From Ascaris suum (Eukaryota; Nematoda; Chromadorea; Rhabditida; Ascarididae), in NCBI GenBank assembly GCA_013433145.1, contig CM024185.1, forward strand, positions 3,980,501-4,044,500: a DNA stretch of 64,000 bases, in the 5' to 3' direction. Below the pieces are notes generated by a model. That model was not told the origin of the DNA and did not search any database. It saw only the letters and a program-made list of their open reading frames with translations. Numbering within the stretch: position 1 is the first letter of the stretch; each line of letters starts with the position of its first letter. The position numbers and the translations under genes are program-made. This document shows, piece after piece, positions 23,173 to 34,800 of the stretch.

Positions 23173-25237
23173 TCACTGTGCGTTCTTAACAGTGATATGG
23201 AAAGCAGACGAGGCAAGTAGACGTCCCAAACTCAAATAGTAATTCATTCGGCGATCGGTTGCTATAAACGTTTTCCAGAAAAGAATATGTGCCATTTGCG
23301 CCAGTAGAGAACGTTGGCCAACAAGTGTCTTATAGAATCCACGTAGTAATCTATAGGTGGAATACGCATCCAAGAATATCTCAAGTAAATCCCAAGTCGA
23401 TAATTTTAACGGTGGGCAACACCATTCATCAAGTGGTTTCAATTCCCATCGCTTCTTATATACATACCTGAAATATGATGTTTATTAATATCAATTTAAA
23501 TGATTTCTAAATTATAAAAAATATTTCACATCCATATTGCTGGAAATCCAAACTACTTTTAAGGGAAATGTGGTGGTATAATAAAGTGACCGAAATGAAG
23601 AAAAAAAGTGAAACAAAGACATGGGACCATACTCCTTCCGCAATCCCTAGAAAGCCGCTTCCACAATCGTCCAAACGGCGGATAATCTTGTTCTCGATTA
23701 AACGACTTTGCTCTCCCTGGCCAATACTATAACTTCCACAAACTTGAAGGCGCAAGTGGCAGGTCGTATCGCTATAAATTGATTATCAAAAATACTACAA
23801 ACCTGCAAGTAATGCACTGATTTTGCTGTCCAAGTGGCGCATTGCGAAGCCATCGTTCGAAGCAACTGGCATGAACCCATTTAATGGTACCGGAGCACAT
23901 ACACGGGCATAGCCATTCACCTATCGATTCTTCGGAAAAGCAAAATTTGCATGCCTAAATCACATCCTTACATCCCATTATAAACGGCTCTTCTCTAACT
24001 ATACTATGGGATCCTACATACTATTAATTTATATCACACTTTACTTTCATGAAGAAAAAATACATCCGAGCACCTCAATAAGCAGTCAAGTTGAAATGGA
24101 AACTAATATTATTCATTAAATGTATTAATGAAATATAACTGCTGAAGCAATACCGTCACATCTACATCGCAACCGTGGGAATTGATGCTTTCCCATATTT
24201 TTCTTGTTTTTTTTTCTAAGTATTGGATTTTTTTTTGAGAAATCAAGCTCACAATGGAAAATTTTTTCCAGTCATAGAAACTCAAAATGTACTACACGAG
24301 ATCTCAAAACATCTTTAAAAAATCGTTTCCTTGGAAAAACTAACGGCGCTGGTGAGACAAAGAAGGGAAGGGATAGGGTGGGAGGATGGGAGTGCAGGAA
24401 GGGATATAAGGGTGGCAGGAATCACTCTGCTCCTCGTCGCATTTTTCAATAATTTTTTTGCTAACAAAACATCCACTCCAACTTTATATAAAATTATAAT
24501 ATTCACAGAGAATTGCGATCTTCTCTTATATAATTGAGATCTTTACATAGGCTATCAGCTTATTTGAATTTTGTTTCCATCTAAACAACTAAAAAATAAA
24601 TAAATCGTCACCCTTAGTGCTTCATATCAATCCATCCTCTTCATATAATTATTGAAAGTTCTTTTCTGTTTGGCTAATACTGGTTATGCAAATTAGCTTA
24701 CTATGGCCTTGATTACCTAATTAAGCTAACCGTGGCCATATGAGAAGCAAATCAAAACGTTTGCACATGCAAAAAAAGACGATACGACTGAGATGTACCT
24801 AATAATCTTGAAATGGGACCATACTCATCTTGGTACAAACCTTCCCCGGTTTTTCGTTGGATATCCTCATAAGTTCCTGCACTCATCTATTCAATAACTC
24901 CCTCCTTCAGTCATTCCCTATAACTAAATAACTGAGGTAAACGTCGAGATCGCTGCAATTTTAATTCTTCCTTTTTTTCTAAATAAGGCATGTTTCCTTA
25001 AGAAGTTTCCCTAATCATCCGAAATGAAACAAAAAAAAACGGTTAAAATATTTTATAAGAATTTCACTCACCCTTCCCTCAAGGGTTTCATCGTCTGCAT
25101 CTCTATGACGATCGTGATCATGCCCCAAATCGATCAAATCGGATATCGATTCGCTCTTACTCTCCTCCACACTGTCCGAAATCATCGCTTTCTTGTGGAA
25201 CTGTTGTTTCCGCGACTGAGGAGTGTGGATTCTCAAT
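23173..25237 (-). CDS. RING-CH (MARCH-type) membrane E3 ubiquitin ligase
   Basis: MARCH-family proteins are membrane-anchored E3 ligases that transfer ubiquitin to other membrane proteins. Exon 25237-25072 is acidic and Ser/Asp/His-rich (VEESKSESISDL, LGHDHDRHRDADDE). Exon 23954-23803 carries the C4HC3 RING-CH: CKFC, then CPCMC, then WVHASCFERWL, then CITC. The next exon opens at 23771, after TTATAG, and includes WSHVFVSLFFFISVTLLYHH, a likely membrane helix. The last exon, 23467-23173, follows TTTCAG, has a hydrophobic segment around LRGFYKTLVGQRSLLAQMAH, and ends at TGA. The first two junctions keep phase. The junction between the last two exons does not close with any GT donor I can find. 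Translation may start at the ATG at 25185; upstream exons are possible. Confidence 0.75.
23803..23954 (-). CDS. RING-CH zinc-binding exon
   Basis: All eight zinc ligands of the C4HC3 pattern are visible in one exon: the CKFC pair, Cys-x-Cys in CPCMC, His and Cys in HASC, and the closing CITC. A conserved Trp follows in FERWL. The exon starts in phase 0 after TTTAG (codons GCA TGC AAA) and leaves at TGCAG|GTTTGT. Confidence 0.88.
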
Positions 25238-28200
25238 CTGCAATAGTCAATTCATTTCAATAACTTAAAAAACGAAACAAGCAAATATGCATACTTACTC
25301 GCTGAATTATCGGACTGTTGAGAGGTCGTTGGTTGAAGTTGAAGAAAAAAGACTCTACCAAACATTAGGCTCACAGTTTTGGGATTAGGGAGATCTAAAT
25401 CGCTCATTAAAAATACCTCCCTCTTCTTTAAGCAGCACCAAGGCTAACCTCCTTCTCGACTTCTTCAGCATACGCTGATTTCAAGAAAGAACCTTAGAAC
25501 CGAACTAACTACCTCCTTCCAATTTTCTTTTGAAAAATCATAACTAGCACTTTTATTATTCACCTATGAGTTTTGAATATTTGCATAAAATACTGCATCA
25601 TTATTATATACGATAAAACGGGGCATCCTAAACTCTTACATTTAATCTCTCCCTCAGCATAACCTCCCCTTCCCCTTTCGTATAATCTCCTCCTCCTCCT
25701 CGAGTATCCCTTTGGTCGCATGTTGAATATAACCGCCTCCCGCACCCCCCACCACTGAATTTACCTCCGCTCTTCCCCTCTGGAGATAGCAGCTCACATG
25801 TTACCCGAACTGCCCCTTCTTTAACCTTGGATGTAGTGAAGAGCTAAACACGTCTTTCACCTTATCATAAATAAAGAATTCCTCAGTTAAACGCTATAAA
25901 ACTATTAACGCAAATTAGATAAGCTGATAAAATTATCAATTATTGGACAAACACTAAGATAGTATTTGGGGACTTATTTTTGTTGCTAATGTATTTCTCG
26001 TAGAGTTCGCACAAATTAAACCCCTCGTTAACTTGTTTAGTACCTGTAACTTTATCACCTCATAAAATCTTCCATGTATTTCTTTGATCCCTTTAAAGAA
26101 ACAATCGTAAATAAATCGACAAATAAACCCCATCGTAAATGGAAATAAACAAACAAAAAGAAGAAGAAATAAAGAGGGGAATTTCACTTCCTAATTTATT
26201 TCCACATTTGACCAAAAGCAAAGAAAGTTACTAAAAGATAGCCAATATGTGGAAGTTTAGATGATGAAATTTCAATGAAATTTTGCTCATTTCAACGGGG
26301 AATTCGACTAAACAAATGTTAAAACGATCGATGTCGAGCACAAAATATAATCGCACGAATTTTCTACAAAAAACCTTACTTTTTAATGAATCATTTACAT
26401 TAATAAGCGTTGAGTACAAAACCTTCACCATAACATCGTTCTAATCTTCGAAGAAGGCGAGTAAACGAAACGAACTTCCACCTTATGGAGGTAATGCAAT
26501 ATTTAGCCAGAGAAAAAATAGCACTGAACATTGAATATAATTTTTACCACAAGGATTTTACCTGTTCAAACTTTTCGAAAAAGGAAATAAGCCTCATCTC
26601 AAAAAAAAAACCTCACCTTTGCAAGAAACCCCGCCGTTGTGTTAGCTAAAAATGAGACCAAAAATGAGATCTATTTTCTATCCTTTCTCTTTGCCACTTC
26701 GATTACGACCACTGTGGGGGTTCAAACCGTGGTCATTTAGAGATTCATCACACCCATGTTTGGTTCAGTGATCGGTTCAACTGCATTAAAGCTTGCCGCC
26801 TCTCTTGAACCTGATTTAACTCACCTCCATATGGTCATGAGTGAAACCCGATGCAATTTCCAATCTCAGTTGTGGTTGACACCGCAACCGATTTAGCCTT
26901 TTATCACACCTCACACATTCCGAAAAAAAAAATTTACCGCACTTAACTTCAATCACCTACGCAAACGGTAAAACTATTACCTAACAATACCGAATAGCGG
27001 TAAACTTAATAACGAGCGCCTAATTTAACGCTTAAATAATGCAATAAAAAATAAAACATAACGACGAAAAATTCTTTTCCTTTTTTGCTTATCATCTCTC
27101 TAATCGCTCTAATAAATCAATGTAATCTCTCTAATTTTCGTAATTTTATTTGCATCATTGCTCGAATTTGAATCGTTGCCAACTAAAAACTCTCGAAACG
27201 AAAAATGACATTTTTTTTTGTATCCATTGTATTTTTCAATATTTTATATATTTTCGATTGCAAATGCAATGTGGGAGAGTTTTTTTCTTTCTTCAACATT
27301 TATGCAACATTGATTAAAAATAAACGACTAAACAAATCATTGCATTCGTTTCGACCGTTGAAGTTGGTTCGTTGAAATGTTTTTCTTGATGATTCGATTG
27401 TAACGCTTTGAACGGAAATCGTCGTTATGTTCCGGTTCCGGTGAAGTTGTCTATAAAATTCTCTGTCTTTCCGGTTCTTTCTTTTCTTTTTTTTAATGCA
27501 AATTTCCTCATGTTACGTAATTTTTGATTTCGAAGTTGTTTTTTTTTTTTTGATTTATTTTCATGAAGCTTTAACTTACCGCATTTCCCTGATCGTTATG
27601 AGACCAATCGGATGTTGTAGCGCTCGCAATGAGGCCTCTCTGTGTGTCTATATGCGGTTTGTCTTCATTTCATCGCAAATATTGGCGACATGTGTTTTTT
27701 ATTTGTGTTGATGATATTTCCACATTTCAGGATTGCAGTGATAAATTACCTCTGGGAAGTTAAAAACCCTCTCGGTCAGGTGGAACTGAACAATATTAAA
27801 CGTAGAAATCCAGCGGTTTTTGAAGTATTGTCAGTCAAAAAAAAATCCCCGCTCTGCAAGGTTCTCTAACCTCCTCTCTTAACTTTAAGGGGGAAGGGGG
27901 AGTCCGTAGAATTGTGAAACTACTTGCAAGAATATTGTCGAACATGTCGCCAAAAATTCTCTTTATTCTTATTGATTTCCTCATCGGTGACGATACCTTT
28001 CATCGATTTTTTTTTCTTTCGAAGTAAATTGTGATCTTATTTTTTAAATTAAAGGGACAACGGCAAGGAGGACTTTATAATAAACATTTTTATTAATTAA
28101 CCTATTCATAAGTTCCCGCAATAGAACAAAAAACCTATCGTAATGCTTTTATAAATTTCTAATGTGGTATAGTCGAGATGCGCAATTTTTGCTTCATAGT

Positions 28201-29350
28201 GAATCATGCGATGGGGAGGGGGGGGGGGGGGGAAGGGGCGTCTTATTCACCGTTACTTGAACAATACCGTCCTGCAGAAGTTTATTTAAATGCAAGTAAG
28301 TCTTAGTGGATTGGAAATCCTATTGTTTGCTGCACCTTTCTTGCCTCTTTTATTGGGAAAAAACCGACTCAGGGTGGGCTATTGGTGGATATTGTTATCC
28401 TTGCTATGGCTTCCCGAGGATTCGTAATTGAAATGGCCTTCCTTTCTATTTGCATCCTCCCCTTCTTCCTCCGTCATATTGGAGTGGAGTGCAGCTAGGG
28501 GGTATGGCCATGACCGTGGGCTTCTACAAGAAGTTCCGGTTTAGAGTTGAAGTTCATTGTGGGGCATCGTTTACGTTTATTTGCATCGATAAATCCCAGG
28601 TATTTTTGCACCTGTAGAATACTCGTCAGGTTGTTACCTAATAGGTGGCGTATTTTCTTGTTGACTTGTGCGCAAAATTTCATCGAAAGTTATCAACTGA
28701 ACGGAGGTTTTCTTTCTTTTAGCAACGCCGTTCAGTCGCTGGAATATTTGCTTCTCACTCTTTGAGCTTGAAAGTGTTGCCTTACCTTCCTTTTTTTAAT
28801 AGCGGTAACATTAGAATCACAGAAGGTAAAACATCTGCTATTCCAGATTCCTCAAGAAACATCGTTTACTACTTCATGACGTGCATCCGAACCTAAATAC
28901 TCATGCTTGTATCGGATTGTTTTTCTTACTCAAGCTGATTATCGAGCAGAACCGTCAGTTATAGGCTGTATTTCCTTGGAGGGGGGGGGGGGGGTAATGT
29001 GATGTGCTCATGAAGTAGAAGTAGTGGCATACAGCTGAACTGTTGCTGCGGTCTAGAAGCATGAACGCCATGGTCATATGCGCCACGGACAACAGCGCTT
29101 CTTTTTATCAAACTTCTACACTAGCAATTATCGCTATTCGCAGTAGCTAAAGGTTTATACGCGTGAAATAAATTTTTAAAGAATGACTTCATCTGAAACC
29201 TCCGCATAATTACTTCTTTTTTTGCACAGAATCGTACTTTGTCATCTCTTTTTTTTTGCAACGCTCTTCCAGCGTCGTCGTTCTTGTTTCCATGGAAAGA
29301 TCATTGGAAAGCATCATAGAGCAGTATAGAAGAGAGAGAGCTCAAGCCCC
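25238..29350. other. intergenic or uncertain region
   Basis: This 4-kb stretch has weak coding hints only. A minus-strand frame at about 26100-26190 reads MGFICRFIYDCFFKGIKE, GAG|GTGATA. A minus-strand frame at 28495-28683 (or a shifted frame, FDEILRTSQQENTPPI) lies between acceptor- and donor-like sites, and a plus-strand piece at about 27730-27779 lies between TTTCAG and CAG|GTGGAA. None can be linked into a gene. G-runs occur at 28218-28232 and 28981-28994. Confidence 0.35.
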
Positions 29351-29396
29351 AAACTTCTGACTATTGCAGAAGGATATGAAGAGTCAGAGGTTTCAG

Positions 29397-29510
29397 TTCG
29401 CTATGATAGCTTATCTGACGATAGGCGGATCCGTAGCCTCGGGCCGTACGATAGGGGAATCCAAAGCCCTGCGGCAAAGTGCCGAAGGGGCGCATCTCTG
29501 GTAGAAAGAG
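29397..29510 (-). CDS. possible terminal exon of the unidentified gene
   Basis: After TTTCTACCAG a frame starting at an ATG reads RPFGTLPQGFGFPYRTARGY with further aromatic/Gly/Arg content and stops at TAG. A shifted frame (CAPSALCRRALDSPIVRPEA) is also open for about 28 codons, and it would fit phase 0 from the block ending at 29651. I cannot decide which frame is used, or whether either is. Confidence 0.25.
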
Positions 29511-29650
29511 CAACAGATTGGCACATAAAAATTTGTGGTTCGAGGCACTGTTATCAGCATATTAAAGCGTAAGGTTACTCCCATCTCGAACTAGGGCTTC
29601 AGAGCGTACGGAAAAGGAATTTGCATGCACGGGGCTACGGATTCTCTCAC

Positions 29651-31210
29651 CCTTGCGTTGGAAGAGCTATAGAGCCTGAGTCCCCACCGTCGTCCCCAGA
29701 TCACAGATTCCCGACGATGGTGGCGGGGTTGTGGACCCCCATTCCATTGCAGAGTCACGGGATAGCGCTGCAGCAAAGATGAGGGTTCCGTCACGCAAGT
29801 TGGTTCGATGAACTTTGATGTCTTAAACTCTCGCCAAGTTGCACACGAGCTCAAGTTAGAGCATTACGCTGTAAGTAGCAATGAGAATAAAAGCGAATCC
29901 ATTTTTCATGAAACATCCGACCTCACTGTCTTTCCTCAGTACCACGATATATAAAGCAATTAAGGGATGCTTCGTTCTCAGATTTTTTTTATGGGAGCCG
30001 ATTCAGCAGCGTTATTTTAATTTTTTGATCGTCGATGTTTAAGATAGGGTGGGGTTTTTTGGACGGTATTGGGCAAATTTATTTGGTGGTTTATGTAATG
30101 ATTGAAATATTAAATTCGTAGAATATTAGATATTCCGAAAATAAATAAACCGAACGATGAGTGGTAATGATGAAAGGTAATCTTTGAGGTGTTGGGTGGT
30201 GAGATGAAGCTAGCGAATTCTTGATTCATTGTTGACTAGGCATTGTGTTTCTTTTTGTTTGCCTCTCTCTAGTTGAAGCGGTAAGTGTCATAGTGATGGT
30301 ATGCTTACCAACATTGAACTAGTCATACCTGTGTGGCCAGGCATTCACCTTTAATAACTTCTCCTTGAAAAAAGGAGTCTAATATCAGATTAATTGCGGT
30401 TGGAGATGTTTTGTTTATATTGCGAAGGAGTTCTTTGCGTATACTCTCGTATTTCTTCAACGTTTCAGCATCGTAATCATTAGAAATGCAGATGGTTTGT
30501 ATCTGCAGAAGCAATTTGCTTCTCCCCCACGCTTACACCCTCCACACCTCCTCGCTCCTCCTCCTTGCATGATCCTCCGGTCCCCTCCGTCCTTCTGTCT
30601 TCTATCCTTTTTCTCTTTGCACCCTTTCCTCCTCTCCTTTCTGTTGACTTCAGAACTTCGTGAAGCCAAGTTTTTTTTTCGTTTGTGCAGTGGTTGGAAT
30701 TGGAGTCGATCATCAAAAAAAGCATTTGGCGATGGATAGCTCACGTGGCCAATTCACTTGCTGTGACAGTGAGGCCATTTCCTTTGTTGCGTATGAAATG
30801 CCATACTTGAGCATTTTCAGTCTCTATTCGTGGAACATACAACAGCACAAAAAAGGTGGATGAGATCAAGCTTTTTGTGGCGCAATTGTCCACTACATGA
30901 AAATCTCGCTGTGCAAGCATCACATAATGATATGTGAATCAAGCGGTGTTAATCAGAGGAAATGGCTTTATTAGTAGTGTTTTGCATCCACCTATGAAAA
31001 AAGGCTCCTTGTCCTGTTCTGCTCTTCGGTCCTCAAAAAACCTACCTGGTCGGTTTAGTAGTCTGGAATAGGCGCATAATGAGTGACGCGACAGTCTCCT
31101 GTTCTCATTCTCTGAACTAGAAGATATCTGAAGCGCCGTTGCCGTTTCGTTTAATAATTTATCTTCATCAAGTTGAACTAGTAAGTCTGTATGATTGTCG
31201 TTGGGGATCT
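29651..31210 (-). CDS. unidentified spliced gene, head to head with eIF4G
   Basis: At least three minus-strand exons join in phase. The first, entered at about 31206 (or 31186) and ending at 31046, reads HTDLLVQLDEDKLLNETATA then RRLSRHSLCAYSRLLNRP, CCAG|GTAGGT. The second, 30892-30807, has TKSLISSTFFVLLYVPRIE and ends CTCAA|GTATGG. The third, 30502-30329, reads SNDYDAETLKKYESIRKELL then GEVIKGECLATQ|GTATGA, after TTCTGCAG. A further open block at about 29837-29651 (KFIEPTCVTEPSSLL, ending AAGG|GTGAGAG) could follow in phase 0. I do not recognise the family. The paired Lys/Glu helices resemble a helical adaptor domain, but that is only an impression. The start and 3' end are not located. Confidence 0.45.
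29682..29728. other. GC-rich hairpin
   Basis: CCCCACCGTCGTC (29682-29694) pairs with GACGATGGTGGCGGGG (29713-29728), with one G-U pair and a 3-base bulge around an 18-base loop. It sits inside the tentative exon block at 29651-29837, so it may simply reflect coding sequence. Confidence 0.4.
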
Positions 31211-31786
31211 GTTGCAAGTTTTATCACATTTTGCGTTTTTTATTTGGAGGAACATAGAGGGTTGTTTTCATTTTCCCGTACATCCTGGCAACTCTGACCT
31301 GAGAGGAGTGGAAGTCGACCTCATTTGGCCTCATTTCTGGAGAAAGTTTAGTTTATATATGATTTTTTTTAGAATATTTGCAGGGTACATTGATTTCATC
31401 GCTCACTCTTCGCTTCAACTACTTCCTTCCCCTCTCCCCATCTTTTTTTTCCAGTTTGTTTCCTTTCTTGTATTCCCTTCTCACCAGACTTTATCTTTCT
31501 CTTCTTCCTTCTCCCGTATCGAAATCTATCGAAACATTCCCGCAACTTTTTGGATTGCTGTCATAGAATTACTGGCTAGGTTGCTCATTCATTAAAGTGT
31601 TTTCATTGATTATCATATTTGCTCTCTTATCTGATCAGATTCCATTGCTGCTGTATTTGCTTTATCAAGTATTCATTGATGAGAGTGCATTCGTATATCG
31701 CTGTTGTTTGTTTGTCATTGAAAGAAGCGCTATGTTAGCACTGATTGATGAGTCTGCACCATCACTTATGAAACGAATATTTCCAG
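31211..31786. promoter_or_regulatory. shared upstream region between the unidentified gene and eIF4G
   Basis: About 0.6 kb separates the first exon seen of the minus-strand gene from the acceptor just before the eIF4G start. If both gene starts are right, transcription is divergent from here. No TATA-like or other clear element stands out. The pyrimidine-rich stretch at about 31400-31520 reads as a shadow open frame. Confidence 0.3.
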
Positions 31787-31799
31787 GTTCAAACTTACT

Positions 31800-31851
31800 A
31801 TGTCCAGTAGTAACCCGCGGGGTAAACAAAGGAAGAATGGCGCAATGCAAG
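31800..31851 (+). CDS. ifg-1: eIF4G first coding exon
   Basis: The ATG at 31800 opens MSSSNPRGKQRKNGAMQ and the exon leaves at CAAG|GTAAAT in phase 1, which fits the AT that opens the exon at 32641. The acceptor-like ATATTTCCAG ends at 31786, leaving a 13-base leader, as expected for spliced-leader trans-splicing. No earlier in-frame exon is needed. Confidence 0.75.
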
Positions 31852-34800
31852 GTAAATCGTTGATTATTTTACCGCTGATATTTATTTTGATCGAGTAATT
31901 AAATTAATGATCCCCAGATAGAAATCCAGATATTTTTTATTAAAAGGTAGTGAGGAGAAAAGAAAAGAAATCTTATCGTTACAGTTAAGAGTATTGCAAG
32001 ATATAAATGACAGCTATGGAATTGCGTTTATACGGGTAGTTATCGGCGTATCACCTGATTGTTATGCTCGACAGTGCTGAACAAATTACCTTGCTTTTTT
32101 ATGTGCGGTCACACATTAATGGCGTTCAAAAACAAGATTGGCGTGGTTATAACCTTTACCTGCTATTACCTTTGCGTGACCCTCTTTGAAGATTAACAGG
32201 TATATAGTGAAGTGCATAAAAGTTGTAAGAGCGCAACTTAGCATTGTGACAGAATATAGTTGAAGAATATAATTTAGCATATGGAGTTGATCTTTTAGGA
32301 TGAGGTTTATTTTTGTGCCGAGATTTGTTTTAGAGGATTTTAGAAAGGAGGTGGGGATGGAATTTTTGAATAAGAAATAAGAAAGGCTCAGAGATTTATG
32401 AATTTTTGCTCTTTTGAAGGAAACAAAAAATTGGCGTTGAGATTGCTTGAAAGTTTTGAGAGAGAAATGAATTTGAGAAACTCGTATGGTTTTAGGTATT
32501 TGTGAGTATGGTTTATAGTGGTTAATGATATTTCATATAGGTGTACTTACCGTCTAATTGTAAAGTAAGCCTTCTAATTTCCAAGTGGGGTGGGGTTCTA
32601 TTCAAGATGATACGATGTATGCATTACTGAACATTTTTAGATTACAATGGACAGCATTTGATGGGAGCACAAGTTGGAGGAGTGGTGCCGCCCTCGCAGC
32701 CACCGCAGTTGATACCGAACGGGAATGCTGGGCAGCAGCAGCCAACCGGTCTCGGTTTTGTCATCCCCACGGTCGATACGGCCCACTCGAACCATATGCC
32801 ACAAGCCGCATATCGTAGTGCGCCTAGGAATTTACCGTACGCCTCTTTCTTGTACCTTATCGATTTTTCTAATTGTATCGAACATACAGTGCACTCCATA
32901 GGATTACTAGCTTTGCTTTAACCGTATCAAAGAAAAGCTTTATTCATTGTTGGAGGTGAAGGAAGTCGTGAAGATTTTCAAATTTTGCAGCCTTGGCCGA
33001 ATTTTTCTTCTGAAGGCGAGTTAGTCGAACCGGATTTAATTTAGCACAATATTGTGGTAGAGGATTAGCAGCGAATGGAGGGGGAGGGGGGGGGGCTAAT
33101 GAGAGCATCCATCTTTCTTTCTAGTCAGGTATTCCTCCGCTTCTGCTCCAACCATCAATTCCCCTCATCCTCTAAACAGCTGTTCATTCTAGCCACTTCC
33201 GCTAATCGGCTGTCTCTTTCTGCTTCAACCAGCTATTGTCCCCCCCCCCTACCTGCAGTGAGCTTGTACCGTTACTACGCTGACGTCATCATATTGTATT
33301 CAGATGACATTCCATTGTGTGCCCTCAAAACAGTGGTCCGGATCCGGACGCGCTTCTTATTAACTCTTCATGACGTCACCTGATAGCGTGATTATCAATA
33401 GTTAATGCGTGTTGTGAGCAGTGTTTGCAACGTCCCGCTTTGACCATTCAGAGTGCTTGTTTATGCATTATTATTTACATTTGCGTTGCGGTGCACGATG
33501 GATTGTGGTCCTCGGTCGTCTCTGTCTGTCTGTCTGATTGTCCGCTCTCGCGCAACTTGTCTGCCACATTTTCTGCTTCTGAAAGTATGGAGGCGTCAAG
33601 TAGTTGTTATCCCTTGAATGGTAGAACTCCAAAGTTTACTGCATTGAATGCTTCTCGTTTAATAAGTTGCGTTGTATAAAATATGGTCGATGAGATCACT
33701 GTGTTTTCCATCCAGCCGGTTGGTTCATCCGGCGGATCCTGGATAACGGGTGGTCGAAAGTTTCGTCGGTGGGGTGATTTAATGCTGTGACTAAAGTACA
33801 ATTTGGTTGTTGGTTTGAAAAATTGGGTAAATTGGCGGAGTCATAGCGGCCGTGCTTTATAGGTTGTCTATGCTGTCGGTTGTCGTCGATTCGAAAGCTT
33901 GAAAGTGTGTGCGCCTTTTTCTGTTGGTGATTAATCGATAGTAATGCATTTGTACGGCGCTTATGTCATTTCTCAATATTTGCATCGCTCTGTTTTGTGC
34001 AAATTGTTGTTTCCCAATGGTTACTGCATAAATGAGCATGGCTTAGTGGTTGAGTGTTTTAGAGTTGCGTAGAGGATGCGGGCACGGTTCCTTTTAATTT
34101 TTGAAGTCCCCATTTTTGTAAGGACGTTTGTGAAACAATCCTTCATGGTGATGCAGTCGACCTTCATATAGTGATACTCCGTATTCCGCGTTCGCGTCTA
34201 CTTTGTAGTCTTATGACGATGTCTGTTGGGGAGGGGGTAGAGGGGCACTCTGGGAAGTACCAGCTAGCGGTGCAAATGAACGATTGCTCGATCCAGTCTT
34301 TTCCTTTTTGTCATGCGGCCAACATCCTTTGTTAGAAATAGATCAGTTCTTATTTGTCAGTTGCTTCTGAGCATCGAAGAGAGTGGATATGTTTGACTCG
34401 TTTGAATACTGGAATGGTGATTCTTATTTTTAGTCCAATATTCCCCGAAGGGAAGTCGATATTGTTGGAGTTTTAAGGCATTTGTTTCATAACGGAACCC
34501 AATACAAGAGGAGAGGGGAAAGAAGAAACTTAACTGAAGAGATTGTGAGGCAAGAAGGCAAGACTCGCTTGCAATATTGGCTTATCAAGTTGCAAGAGTG
34601 ACATCATTGCATAACTGTTGCTGTTGCTGTAAAAGTTTTCGAATGTCATTTGGAGATGCAAGAGAAGGATTTTCTCCGTCGCCCACCACCCTTTTTTTCA
34701 TCCTTCAGTTTACTCCGATTAACTTGTCGTTTTTCTTTAATGATTTTAATTGATCGATATTTTTGCAGTAGTAGTTGATTGCTATATATTGCAGCAATCC

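Noticed and set aside
29591..29854. A full-length ORF reading of this minus-strand block
   Set aside because: The reading past the AAGG|GTGAGAG site is not supported. Only the part before that site was kept, as a tentative exon.
30457..30744. A 95-codon Arg/Lys/Gly-rich minus-strand frame
   Set aside because: It crosses the intron between two better supported exons and derives from a purine-rich tract. There is no donor or acceptor in the right places.
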